Below, piece after piece: positions 1 to 9,282 of a stretch of DNA of 64,000 nucleotides; within the stretch, counting starts at the first letter, position 1; each line of letters begins with the position of its first letter. The position numbers and the translations under genes were made by a program. Source of the DNA: Palsa-1248 sp963737835 (GTDB lineage: Bacteria > Gemmatimonadota > Gemmatimonadetes > Gemmatimonadales > Gemmatimonadaceae); NCBI GenBank assembly GCA_963737835.1, contig CAVTUH010000001.1, positions 124,001-188,000 of the forward strand. Direction: 5' to 3'. Below the pieces are notes generated by a model. It had not been told where the DNA came from. It saw only the letters and a program-made list of their open reading frames with translations, and made no database searches.

Positions 1-10
1 GGAAAAAAGC

Positions 11-148
11 TGGACGTTAGACGTTGGACGTTGGACGTTAGAAAAAAACTCAGGGCCAGCTGCGGGGCGACGTAGCTGGCCCTGAGATTTTTCTCCAACG
101 TCTAACGTCCAACGTCTAACGTCCAGTGTTTTTCCAACGTCTAACGTC
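11..148. repeat. Composite heptad/hairpin element, copy E1
   Basis: The left arm is a run of 7-bp units of the form ACGTTRG, followed by an A-tract, a perfect 12-bp stem (CTCAGGGCCAGC at 49-60, GCTGGCCCTGAG at 75-86), a T-tract, and a right arm of the same heptads in inverse orientation. It lies just 3' of the leftward multicopper oxidase gene. Read leftward, the hairpin is followed by seven T's, so it has the form of a rho-independent terminator, and the mirrored T-tract makes it plausible in both directions. Related copies lie at 24334, 32842, 44012, 61163 and 63875, a half copy at 54757, and a core variant at 13261. Confidence 0.85.
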
Positions 149-155
149 TGCTCTT

Positions 156-1907
156 CTATTGCCCTGCCGGACTCACCGTAAACATCATATGCATCCCCGC
201 CTCGAGATGCTCGGCGATATGGCAATGCGCCATCCACTTCCCGGGGTTCGACGCATCGAGGAGGATGTCGACGGTCTGACCGACGGGGACGAGCTCCGTG
301 TCCTTCCACGCGAGATATGGGTTCGGCACACCGTCGCGGGAGAGCACGAGGAATCGTTGGCCGTGAAAGTGGATCGGGTGACCCATCGGGTGCATTGACG
401 TGCCATCGTTGTGAATGCGGATCTTGACGACGTCGCCCTGCTTGAACTGCCAGTCGATGTCCATGTTCTCCTTGCCCGTTTGGACATCGCGCATGATCCA
501 CTTCGTTTGCTTGGTCGTCGAGATCCAATTCATGTCGGGCATGCCGTCGTTCCACTCGACTGGCGAGAAGTACATCGTGTCGACCGACATAAAGGCCACG
601 AGCGGGATCGGTAGTCCCTGAATGTTGACGGTGAGCTCGAGCTGCTTGTCCGGAGCCTTGTCGAAGTACGGCCGGTAGTGATCAATGTCGCTGACGACGT
701 CCTTGTTCGTCCTCAGCGTCGCAAACGCCGACGCATAGCTCGGACTGGCCGGCTCATTCGAGACGGTCACGGTTCCGACCGTGTCCACCTGGGAGAAGTA
801 TTCACCCTGAAAGTTGTTGAGCCCCTGGACTTCGTTCAGGATCGGGAAGGTCCCGGGCTTGTCGAACTGCACTTCCACTACGTAGCGCTGGGCTGGCACG
901 ATGGTGACGTTGGGGGTCATCAACTCGTGCTCGAACTTGCTCACGTCGGCCGCGACGACTTTGATGGGCGCGCCACCAAAGTTGAGGTTCCAGCTGCGCG
1001 TGTTGGACACATCGGTGATGAAGAAGCGAACGACGTCGCCCTTGTGCACGGAGAGTTTGTAGCGGGGCTCACCGTTCACGAGAAGCACGTTGCCGAACCG
1101 CCCCATGATGGTGAAGTCGGCGGCTTCCTTCCCGAAAGGAAACAGGCCAGCCTGGTCGATCAGTAAGTCGTCGAGCATCAGGACCTGCTCGCTGTTGGCC
1201 GGGCTGTAGTACGCGGGATCGGGCGAATCCACAATCATGTTGCCAAAGAGGCCGAGGCCTTGCTCCATGTCTTCGCGCACATGGGGGTGATACCAGTAGA
1301 TCCCGGCATCGGGAAAGTGCACGGTGTACACGAAGGTCTGCCCGGGCGCGACGGGGGCCTGCGTGAGTCCCGGCACGCCGTCGAATCGGTTGTCGAGTCG
1401 CACGCCGTGCCAGTGGACGCTCGACGGTTGGTCAATGTGATTGGTGAAGCGAACCGTGATGGTCGTGTTTTGCTTGACGCGAATCAACGGACCGGGGTAC
1501 TGCCCATTGAAGCCATACATCACGAACGTGCGACCATTGATGACGCGCCGCACGAGCCGCGCCTCGAGATTGAACGTGTCGCCGGTGGCGAGCGTGACGA
1601 CCTTGCGGGGCTCGGCCATCGGTAGCGTCGCGGGGTCGATCCCCGCGCCCGGCAGGTAGGGATCCGCGGTCGGCTTGGCGCCTTCCATCCCAGCCATCAT
1701 GGGCATGTCCTTCGGCATGGGGACCATGCGATCCAGTCCCCCGCCCATCCCCGGCATGGACGCCATCGACCCACCGCCATCCATTTTCATCCCGGCCATC
1801 GAGCCCGTGTCGGAACCCTGCTGCTGCGCCAGCGCGGGCTGCGCGCCGGCCGCTGTCAGCGCGGCGGCGAGCGCAATACGGATGGCCGTGCGGGCATTCC
1901 TTGCCAT
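156..1907 (-). CDS. Multicopper oxidase (copy 1)
   Basis: The protein has 583 residues with a signal peptide (about 1-27, ending ALAQ) and a Met/Gly/Ser-rich segment (about 30-70). It then shows the four copper motifs of three-domain multicopper oxidases: HWHG near 165, HPHVRE near 206, HPMGHPIHFHGQR near 509, and HCHIAEH with a downstream Met near 562. The family oxidises metal ions or phenols in the periplasm and reduces O2 to water. The Met-rich stretch recalls CueO/CopA-type proteins, but the substrate is not known. The start at 1907 begins the signal peptide; an in-frame extension to 2204 is rejected because it runs through the partner gene. It is downstream of the small gene at 1970-2596, with a REP-like palindrome between them. 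Element E1 follows and should terminate it. A second MCO lies at 44109-45893. Confidence 0.93.
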   Translation of the reverse strand: MARNARTAIRIALAAALTAAGAQPALAQQQGSDTGSMAGMKMDGGGSMASMPGMGGGLDRMVPMPKDMPMMAGMEGAKPTADPYLPGAGIDPATLPMAEPRKVVTLATGDTFNLEARLVRRVINGRTFVMYGFNGQYPGPLIRVKQNTTITVRFTNHIDQPSSVHWHGVRLDNRFDGVPGLTQAPVAPGQTFVYTVHFPDAGIYWYHPHVREDMEQGLGLFGNMIVDSPDPAYYSPANSEQVLMLDDLLIDQAGLFPFGKEAADFTIMGRFGNVLLVNGEPRYKLSVHKGDVVRFFITDVSNTRSWNLNFGGAPIKVVAADVSKFEHELMTPNVTIVPAQRYVVEVQFDKPGTFPILNEVQGLNNFQGEYFSQVDTVGTVTVSNEPASPSYASAFATLRTNKDVVSDIDHYRPYFDKAPDKQLELTVNIQGLPIPLVAFMSVDTMYFSPVEWNDGMPDMNWISTTKQTKWIMRDVQTGKENMDIDWQFKQGDVVKIRIHNDGTSMHPMGHPIHFHGQRFLVLSRDGVPNPYLAWKDTELVPVGQTVDILLDASNPGKWMAHCHIAEHLEAGMHMMFTVSPAGQ

Positions 1908-1924
1908 TGGCGTGTGCGATAAGA

Positions 1925-1950
1925 GGGCGACGCATTGCGTCGCCCCTACC
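1925..1950. repeat. REP-like palindrome (GGGCGACGC..GCGTCGCCCCTA)
   Basis: GGGCGACGC and GCGTCGCCC face each other around two bases and are followed by CTACC. The palindrome lies in the 62-bp gap between the partner gene and MCO copy 1. Other family members are at 31853, 31912, 53193, 53754 and 62201-62330, with a looser relative at 21354. In the paralogous operon at 44-46 kb the two genes overlap directly and there is no palindrome. Confidence 0.85.
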
Positions 1951-1969
1951 GCACGGGAACGGTTGTCGT

Positions 1970-2596
1970 TCAGCACGGCGGCATCCCGCCGAGGAAGAGT
2001 GGGTGGCTCGCGTAGTTCGTCAAATACGTGGCCGGGGAGAAGCCGCGCAGCACGACGGGGCCCTTCCAATGCTCGGGGACCGTCGCTCCCTCCGCGGTGA
2101 CGAGGACGATGTACTTGTTCCACGCCACCTTGCCGACGGCCTTCTGATCGTGGCCAATGACACCAATCCGGTCCGCGTCCGTGAGGTCCTGAGTCGTCGC
2201 CCACGCCACGTACTGCGTCCCTCCATTCGCTTGCGGGGGCGGGAGATTCTGGACCGTCACGGTGACGTCGAAAATTGGATGTCCATCCGGCGTCACCGTG
2301 ATGCCAAAGGGGGATGGCGCAGGCACCAGCGTCGCGAGTCCGGACCCCGACATCCCCTGATCGGGCAGGAGCGGAATCGCGTAAAGGGCGGGGCGCAGCA
2401 CCCCATCGATCGCGCCGCAGGCCGATGGCGCGGTCTCGCGCACCGAGGGCGAAGCCGTCCCAGGGCGCGCGCCGAGGAGTGCGAGCATTCCCACGGCTCC
2501 GAGCGTGCGTGCTGCTGCGGCAGACGCCGACCAGGATCGTAGATGCACGAAACTGGGCGCTTCGGCCTTCGCCGGCGCTTCCCCGAGTGCCTGCAT
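1970..2596 (-). CDS. Exported MCO-associated partner protein (copy 1), unknown function
   Basis: The protein has 208 residues and a hydrophobic segment near residues 30-43 that could be a signal or membrane anchor. The second half (PFGITVTPDG.., YVAWATT.., IGVIG.., NKYIVLVTAEG) reads like the C-terminal beta domain of RskA-type anti-sigma-K factors, but no sigma factor is nearby, so this is a fold guess only. The start at 2596 is chosen because GGGAGG lies upstream at good spacing and because a promoter at 2622-2650 covers the longer in-frame start. A paralogue at 45893-46444 also sits directly upstream of a multicopper oxidase, so the pair is probably a functional unit. A copper-chaperone or MCO-maturation role would be inference. 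Confidence 0.75.
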   Translation of the reverse strand: MQALGEAPAKAEAPSFVHLRSWSASAAAARTLGAVGMLALLGARPGTASPSVRETAPSACGAIDGVLRPALYAIPLLPDQGMSGSGLATLVPAPSPFGITVTPDGHPIFDVTVTVQNLPPPQANGGTQYVAWATTQDLTDADRIGVIGHDQKAVGKVAWNKYIVLVTAEGATVPEHWKGPVVLRGFSPATYLTNYASHPLFLGGMPPC

Positions 2597-2621
2597 GGCT
2601 TTGAACCTCCCGTGTGCCGTT

Positions 2622-2650
2622 ATGCTAGACGTATGCAGAAAAATGGTCAA
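2622..2650 (-). promoter_or_regulatory. Sigma70-type promoter of the partner-MCO operon
   Basis: On the minus strand TTGACC (2645-2650) is followed after exactly 17 bp by TAGCAT (2622-2627). The -35 matches 5 of 6 consensus bases and the -10 matches 4 of 6. Transcription would begin near 2615, giving a leader of roughly 20 bases before the ATG at 2596. Confidence 0.65.
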
Positions 2651-2667
2651 GCGCGGCGCGGATGGTT

Positions 2668-2705
2668 AGAGGGCTCGGCGACCCTTTCGAGTCACCGAGC
2701 CCTCT
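2668..2705 (-). terminator. Hairpin downstream of the first SusC-SusD operon
   Basis: An 11-bp perfect stem (AGAGGGCTCGG / CCGAGCCCTCT) with a 16-base loop lies 38 bp past the SusD stop. There is no clear T-run after it in the leftward direction, so termination strength is uncertain. Confidence 0.6.
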
Positions 2706-2743
2706 GACCAGCCTGCTGCGACCTGAACGTGCGCGTGCGGTCT

Positions 2744-4327
2744 TTACTTGCAGGTCGCCGTGTACGTTCCGCCGCGGCCGTTGAGCTCCGCCACCGGCAC
2801 GGGCGTCACCGTCGTGTGCTGATCTCCGGTCGTCACGTTGGGATTCTCGTGCTCCCACGTCGTGTCGGAGACGGCTTGCATGCCATAGTCGCGGATTTCG
2901 ATTGTGCGGTCCGCGCTCGATTCCCACGTCGTCGAGATGCGCGTTTCCGTCATGAGATCGTTTCGGGTCGTCTCATAACTCGACGCGTCCGACGCGGGAT
3001 ACGGCGCCAAGGCCTTTTCACCCGTCGGACAGGCTGTCCCGCAACTGCCCGTCACTTCGCGAAGCAGATTCGCATCCGCAAGCGCCGCAGCATTGTTCCC
3101 CAGTCCAAGCTCGATCTCGCCGTGCCAGATGACCAACTGGTCCTCCCGCACGATTGGGATCGGCGACGAGGGGTTGGAGAACATGTTGTACAGGTACTTG
3201 GAAGCCACTGCATTGTAGAACGACTGCTGGACCGGGTTGGGATTGAGGACGAATTTCGTGTGCCACCGCTGGTCGTTGATGGTGTCCACATCAGCCACGA
3301 AGTCGTTGAGTTGCGCCTCCGTGCCGATCTGTTGCTGCACGGGATTGACGAGATCCTGCGACTGGGTGCTGAAGTCGTGAGTGACGACATACGAACCAGC
3401 CACGAATTGTCCTGGCGGCGTCGGTGCGAGGACCGACGGGTTGTACATTGCAGAGGAGGTCAAATCCGTGAGCGCCTGGTTCAGCGCCGCCACATTCGGG
3501 GCCCCGGGGCTCGTTGGGGTAGGCGCGGTGCCTGCGGCGCCGCGGGCGATTGCATAGGCTAGCTCGAGGTTCGCCTTGGCGGCGAGGACGCGGTTGAACG
3601 AAGCGAACGACCCGAGCGTCCCCGGCGGGCCAGACGTGGCGTAGACCGCAGCGAAGCCGGTCGGCACCTTGATCGGTCCGATCGTCGTGCCCGCCTTCAC
3701 CAGTTGAGACTCGCCGGAGTCGAGGAGCGCGACGATATACTGCCAGGCGTTCTTGTTGCATACCGCCGCCGGTGCGGTGGTGCCGGTGAGCCCGGCAGGC
3801 AAGATCGCAAGGCCCAGGGTATCGTGCGCCTCGGCGATGAGCATGTAGTTGTACGCCTGTAGCGTCTGCACGACCCCGGTGGTGGACGCCGCTTCGGCCG
3901 GCGTGATGAGCGTCGAGATCTTTGGTAACGCGGCGAAGATCTGTTGTGCCTGGGTGATGTTCTGGTATTCCTGCGCCCACACCGTCCCAGACGTGTTGGG
4001 AATGGGGTTAACCCCCAACGGGTAGGTCACGGTGCGCGGCTCCGTGTTGGTGAAGACCGCGCCATCGCGAGCGTACCCTGCGACGGTGTTGAACTCGATG
4101 CCTTGAAACGCTCCCAGATCGTTGCGCGTTGCGGCGAAAAGGCCGCTCACTGCATTCTGCAGACCCGAGACCGAGGCTGGCACCTCCGTCGGAGCGGTGA
4201 AGAACGGAACGTTCCCCTCGGAGCAGCCGACCGTGCCCATCACGAGCAGAACGCACGCGGCGAGCAGCACACGTCCTGAGCCCTCGGGAGGCGTACTGCC
4301 GATCGATAGTCGATATATGTGTGTCAT
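2744..4327 (-). CDS. RagB/SusD family lipoprotein (copy 1)
   Basis: The protein has 527 residues. The signal peptide ends in a lipobox (GTVGC, Cys near residue 35), so it should be an outer-membrane lipoprotein. The rest is the alpha-helical (TPR-like) SusD fold: EYQNITQAQQI near 120, the NRVLAAKANLELAYA segment near 230, and the C-terminal block ADRTIEIRDYGMQA..NPNVTTGDQHTT..ELNGRGG shared with copy 2. SusD proteins form the lid of a SusC TonB-dependent porin and bind the incoming glycan, peptide or other ligand. The gene begins one base after the stop of SusC copy 1 (TGAcATG), so translation is probably coupled. The ligand cannot be told from sequence. Confidence 0.93.
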   Translation of the reverse strand: MTHIYRLSIGSTPPEGSGRVLLAACVLLVMGTVGCSEGNVPFFTAPTEVPASVSGLQNAVSGLFAATRNDLGAFQGIEFNTVAGYARDGAVFTNTEPRTVTYPLGVNPIPNTSGTVWAQEYQNITQAQQIFAALPKISTLITPAEAASTTGVVQTLQAYNYMLIAEAHDTLGLAILPAGLTGTTAPAAVCNKNAWQYIVALLDSGESQLVKAGTTIGPIKVPTGFAAVYATSGPPGTLGSFASFNRVLAAKANLELAYAIARGAAGTAPTPTSPGAPNVAALNQALTDLTSSAMYNPSVLAPTPPGQFVAGSYVVTHDFSTQSQDLVNPVQQQIGTEAQLNDFVADVDTINDQRWHTKFVLNPNPVQQSFYNAVASKYLYNMFSNPSSPIPIVREDQLVIWHGEIELGLGNNAAALADANLLREVTGSCGTACPTGEKALAPYPASDASSYETTRNDLMTETRISTTWESSADRTIEIRDYGMQAVSDTTWEHENPNVTTGDQHTTVTPVPVAELNGRGGTYTATCK

Positions 4328-4328
4328 G

Positions 4329-7300
4329 TCAGAACCCGAGGTTCAGGCCGAGGAAGTAGCTGCGAGCTGGCGGGTATGGTGTGACATCGACGCCGCGAGT
4401 GAGCGGCTGGGCGCCGAAGGCGGTCACCTCGGGGTCGAGGCCATCGTAGTGCCAAATGCCCCAAAGGTTGTATCCGGTGAGCGAGATGCGAGCGCTCGCG
4501 AACCTGCTCCAGACGCCGGTGATCCACTTCGTCGGCAGGTTGTAGCTGATCACGAGCTCTCGCACCTTGAAGAACGATGCGCCTTGGGCATACTCCGTCT
4601 GGAGGCCTCCGCCGTACGCCGCGAGGCGTGCGGCGCTCTTTGCCGAGTCTGAGTAGAGGTATGGGCCCGTGTCGAAGTACAGATCGGTCAGGTTGATGGC
4701 ATACGCGCCGACACTCCAGTCGACCAGGCCAAAGACACGGAAACCGTGCCATGTGAAATCGTTGCCGAAGGACAACGTCCAGCCAGGAGCGAAGTCACCG
4801 ACCTGCGTCGGGTATCCATTCGACAACGTGGCGTTTGGGTTTGACAGATTGGTCAGCGAGCGACCCGGTCCGAGATAGTCTACGCCGAAACCAAACGTCG
4901 ATCCCGCGTTGAAATTCGGTACTGGCAACGAGTTCACGGTCGAGTAGTTCCGGAAGTAGCCGACGTTGGCCGACCAGGTGAATCCGTTTTGCAGTTGCAG
5001 CGGCGTCGCCTGCAGCTGCAACTCGAGCCCCTGGTTGGTGAATTCGCCGCCGTTCTCGTAGAGGAAGGAGTAGCCGAGCGACGGCGCGACGCCGGCCTGC
5101 AGGAGCAGGTTCGTCAGCCGCTTCTGGTACGCGGTGGCCGAGAACTGCGCGCGCGACTTGAAGAACGTCATGTCGATGCCAACCTCGGTTTCCTGCGCCG
5201 TCTCCGGTTTGAGCAGCGGATCGCCGAGCTGCTGGTTGGCTTCGATCGCACTGGCCCCGTCGATCTGGGCGGGATTGTACGGCGTGTACTTGGTCCCATA
5301 CGGCGCGAGGTTGCCCGATTGACCATACGCAGCGCGCAGTTTGATCTCGTCGATGAACGACGCAAAGTTCTGGTGAATCCGGTACGAGGCTGCGTAGTGC
5401 GGGTAGTAAAAGAACTGGCTGACATCGCCATTGACGCTCGAACGCTCGGCGGTCACGCCGACGGTCACATTGAGCCGGCTGTCCAACGCCAGCACCTGCT
5501 CCTGAGCGTAGAACGACTGGTCGTTGACCTGCGTCTTGTAGAAGAAGTTTTGCTGAACGGTGCCTGCGGTCGGCGCATTCACGCCGGAGAGCAGGTTATA
5601 ACCGACGGTAACGGGGTTGGAGGACTGCGTTCGGTCACTCGCCAGGCCGAGGGAGGTCGTGAAGTCAAACGCTTTCAACCCGGTGTACTCCCAGGCGGCG
5701 TTGAGGGACGCATTCGCAAAGTTGATGGACGACGTGTTGGAGACCAATGTACCCGGCAGGCCGCTCGCAATCACTTGCTCGACCTGTAGTTGCGGAGGGG
5801 CATAGAGCAGACCAGACAGGCTCGCCAGGTCGGCGCCCCCGAGCAACGAGAGCGATACCCGGTGGTCCTCCGTGTGGAACGGCGTCCAATTGACGGACCC
5901 GCCGCCAATGAACCGGCTGACTGTCGTCGGAGTCTGGATGTCCTGCGCGTCCGCGAAAGGGTTCGCCGGTCCAAACGGGTTCACCGCCCAGACGCCTGCC
6001 GCGCTCTGGGTGTTGAGATTCATGAATGACGGCGTGTACGAGAACACGTTGTACGGGCTGATGCCAATGTTGTCGTTGCCCGTCACGCCGCGCTGCGTGA
6101 TGTCGTGCACATACTGGAGGTTTGCCACGACGTTGAGCGAGGGCATGAACTGCTCGGTGACGTTGGCGCGGACCGCCTGCTTCTTGTAGTACGTGTTCAG
6201 CTCCGTGCCGTTGTCGTACTTGGACAGCGCCGACAGGTAGTACTGCGTCGGGCCGGAATGTGCCGCTCACGCTGACGTTGAATTGGTTCGACAGCGTGCC
6301 GTTCCCGAAGAGTGCGGTTTGCGGATTCAAATCACCGGCGTACAAGCCGCTAACGTATGAATTCCCTGCGGCGATGGCTGCGGGTGTCGAGGCGTGCGCG
6401 ACGTCACTGTTGTACCACGCCTGAGCAGTGGCCAGCGTCGGGAAGGTGCGTACGGGATAGGTGTTCATGATCGCGTAGTGGCCGACCTGCCCGTCCAACG
6501 TCCATCTGGGGCTGCCGCTGGTGCCCTTCTTGGTCGTGATGACGACCACGCCAGCCGAAGCCTTGGAGCCATAGATCGCGGACGCCGACGCCCCTTTGAG
6601 GACCTCGATCGACTCAATGTCGTCGGGATTGAGGTCGGCAATCCGGTTGGGGTCGTTGTCTTCCGGGCTTGGCGCGCCGGCCACATTGCGCTGGCCGGTT
6701 GGCGATGTACCGCCCCCAGACTGGTTGATCGCGTTGAGATCGGAGTTGATGGTGTTGTTGTCCAGGATCACGCCGTCCACGACGTACAGGGGATTGGCAT
6801 TGCCGTTAATGGACGTCACGCCGCGAATCTGCATCTGCAGACCGCCGCCGGGGGCGCCGCCGTTGTTCGCCTCGATGACTGCGCCCGGGATCTTGCCTTC
6901 GAGCGAATTCTCGAGTGTCGGCGATGGCACCTGGTTGACGGCCTGGGTTGTCACCACGGACACCGCATTGGCTGCGTTCTGGGAGGCGACCGTGGTAGAC
7001 AGGCCGGTTACGACCTGCGTTTCGAGCCGCAGGACATCCTTCTCGAGGGCAATCTGGTAGTTGCTCTTGCCTGGCGTGATAGTGACGGTTTGCGCCAGGT
7101 ACCCAATGCGGCGCACGCTCATGGCCTTGGCGTCGGTCGGTACGCGCAACGAGAACGTACCGCTGTCGGACGTCGTGCCGCCAAGCGTGGTGCCTACGAT
7201 AAGGATCTGGGCTGCAGGGATCGGCACATGGTCAGTGGCGTCAGTGATTCGCCCCGTGATGCGATTCTCTTGTTGCGCTCCAGCGGTCGAGACGAGCACC

Positions 7301-7365
7301 GCTGCGGTACCGAGCGCCATGACGAGCCGACCGCAATGCCCTGCACTGACAAACGGATTGCTCAT
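4329..7365 (-). CDS. SusC/RagA family TonB-dependent outer-membrane porin (copy 1), apparent frameshift
   Basis: The start at 7365 has GAGAGG upstream. The protein has a signal peptide (about 1-30, ending TAGA), a carboxypeptidase-regulatory-like domain (about 32-115), a plug with the SusC signature (NNGGAPGGGLQMQIRGV, YVVDGVILDN, IEVLKGASASAIYGSKASAGVVVITT) and a long beta-barrel ending in DPEVTAFG..LGLNLGF. The frame breaks after NQFNVSVSGT: removing one A at 6257/6258 restores an open frame of 1,011 residues matching copy 2, and the span minus one base is divisible by three. Without correction it reads as 566- and 605-residue ORFs. It is either a recent pseudogene or a sequence error. SusD copy 1 follows immediately. 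Confidence 0.9.
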
Positions 7366-7699
7366 GAACCCGCCTCTCGTGTGAAGGTGAACCTTCTATC
7401 ACATCGATCTGCGTGCACAGCGTTCCGAACGGGACCTGCGGTGCCATCATCTCCGAGCCTCCGTCGTGCATGGTGAGATTGGGTGTGGTCACGGCGCTCG
7501 CGGGCGCGCGTGCGCCTGATACGCCTCGTTGGTTTTTATTAGCAATGTGCAGTTGAGCGGGGCAAGTCAGCCGTTGGGCCAACACGCGTCAAAGATTTGC
7601 AAAGCAGAAGGGCCCGGCAGCTCTTGCGAGCCGCCGAGCCCTTCTGTGTTTTGCAGTCGGGACTGGTACTACATCCCGTGTTTCGTCACATGCGCGATG
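7366..7699. other. Intergenic region upstream of SusC copy 1
   Basis: About 330 bp without a gene lie between the SusC copy 1 start and the corrected SusD copy 2 stop. The region holds the terminator at 7605-7646. On the minus strand a weak promoter-like pair is visible: TTGCCC, 18 bp, TAATAA (about 7535-7565). It would give a leader of about 160 bases, but support is low. Confidence 0.4.
7605..7646 (-). terminator. Terminator of the second SusC-SusD operon
   Basis: The stem is CAGAAGGGC(CC)GGC against GCC(GA)GCCCTTCTG with a 14-base loop. It lies just past the SusD copy 2 stop, and T-containing sequence follows on the minus strand. Position and stem resemble the hairpin after SusD copy 1. 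Confidence 0.7.
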
Positions 7700-9281
7700 C
7701 TAATTGCACGTAGTCGTCCATGACCCACCACGTCCGTTGAGCTCGCCCTGCGGGATGGGGTTGACAGTGGTGTGCACGTCGCCCGTCGTCACGTTTGGAT
7801 CCTCGTGCAACCAGGTCGTGTCCGCCACCGCAGCCAAGCCGTACATGCGGATCGGAGATGGTGCGGTCGGCGCTGGCCTCCCACGTCATGGAGATCCGCT
7901 GTTCCTTCATGAGGTCGTTGCGAACCTGGACGTACGGGTTCCCGACGGTGGCGTCGGCCGCGGGGTACGGCACGAGCCCGCCAACCGTGGTCCGAACCTG
8001 GTTGACGAGAGCGAGCGCCCCCACGTAATCGCCCATGCCCAGGTGGATCTGTGCGGCGTACAATGTGACTCCCTCAGACCGGATGATCGGAATCGAAGAC
8101 CCCGGGCTCGGCGACATGTAGTACAGCCAGCTGTACGCCTTGCCACCGATGCAGCACTCGTTGGCCGTGGGGTTGTAGACCTGCTGCTGCACCGGGTTGG
8201 GGTTGATGATGAACTTCGCCTTGAAGCGCAGGTCATTAGCCGTGTCCACAGCGGCGACGAAGTCGTTGAGCTGCGCCTCGGTCCCGATCTGGCCCTGAAT
8301 GGGATTGACCACATCGCCCGAGGCACCGCTGAAGTCGTGCGTAACCGTCGTGGCGCTCGCAGAGAACCCACCGGCCGTAGTCGGCGCGAGCAGCGCACCA
8401 CCCGCGTCGAACATTGCCGTCGAATCGAGCAAGGCCAACGCTCGCGCGAGCGTCGCCGCGTCCGGGCTTCCTGGCGTCGTGGGCGTGGGTGCACCGCCCC
8501 CCGGGGACCGGGCAATGGCGTACGCCAATTCCAGGTTTGCCTTGACCGCGAGCGCCCGGTTGAACGAAGCGAAGGAGCCTGCGACCTTGCCAGGTCCGGA
8601 ACTCAGCCCAACACCCTTCATACCGTTCGGCAGGGTTACGGGAGGCGCAGTGGCGCCGGCCGTCACGAGGTTCGTGTTGGCACTGTCGAGCAGCGCCACG
8701 ACGTACTTCCATGCGTCTTTCATACACACCGCAGTCCCGTTTTGCGTTGTGGCCAAGCCGACCGGCAAGATCGCGAACCCGTTGGTGTCGTGCGCTTCGG
8801 CCATCACCATGTACGCGTAGGCCTGCATGGTCTGCACGACGCCATCGAGCGCCGCGACCTGGTCGTTCGAGTAGGCGGGCGCAGTGTTCGGAATCGCCGC
8901 CAAGATCTGCTGCGCTTGTCGGATGTTTTGATACTCCTGGTTCCAGATGGCGCCGCTGCTGGGGGGCGTGTTATACACCCCCAGCGGATACTCCACCGTG
9001 CGCGGCTCCGTGTTGGTGAACACCGCGCCGTCCCGGGCGTATCCGGCGGATACGGTGATGGCGACCGTGCCCATGTCGTTGCGGTAGGCCCCGAGGAGCC
9101 CGGTGAGCGCGTTTTGCACCCCTCCTGGAGTTGGTGCGACACCGGTCGGGGCCGTGTAGAACGGAATGTTGCTGTCCTTGCACGCTCCCAGGACGGCGAC
9201 GCTCCCCGCGACCAGGAACGCGGCCCGCCTCGCGCGCGAACGGGGTCGGTTGAGTCTATGAGTCGGTGATGTATGTGTCAT
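7700..9281 (-). CDS. RagB/SusD family lipoprotein (copy 2), apparent frameshift near C-terminus
   Basis: This is a paralogue of the SusD at 2744-4327. The lipobox is VLGAC (Cys near 34), followed by the shared NIPFYTAPTGV and EYQNIRQAQQI blocks. Near the C-terminus the frame shifts after ADRTIS. Removing one G at 7855/7856 restores the family ending (IRMYGLAAVADTTW..NVTTGDVHTT..ELNGRGG) and a stop at 7700-7702, giving 526 residues against 527 in copy 1. Uncorrected, it reads to 7686 with an unrelated tail. The gene starts one base after the stop of SusC copy 2, the same TGAcATG junction as in copy 1. The damage touches only about the last 50 residues, so a sequencing or assembly error is as likely as real decay. 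Confidence 0.88.
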
Positions 9282-9282
9282 G

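Noticed and set aside
1908..2204. N-terminal 99-residue extension of MCO copy 1
   Set aside because: It overlaps the partner gene and a REP-like palindrome, and the signal peptide begins only at 1907.
6240..6270. Programmed frameshifting in SusC copy 1
   Set aside because: No slippery heptamer and no downstream pseudoknot-like structure; the same type of one-base doubling breaks four other unrelated genes.
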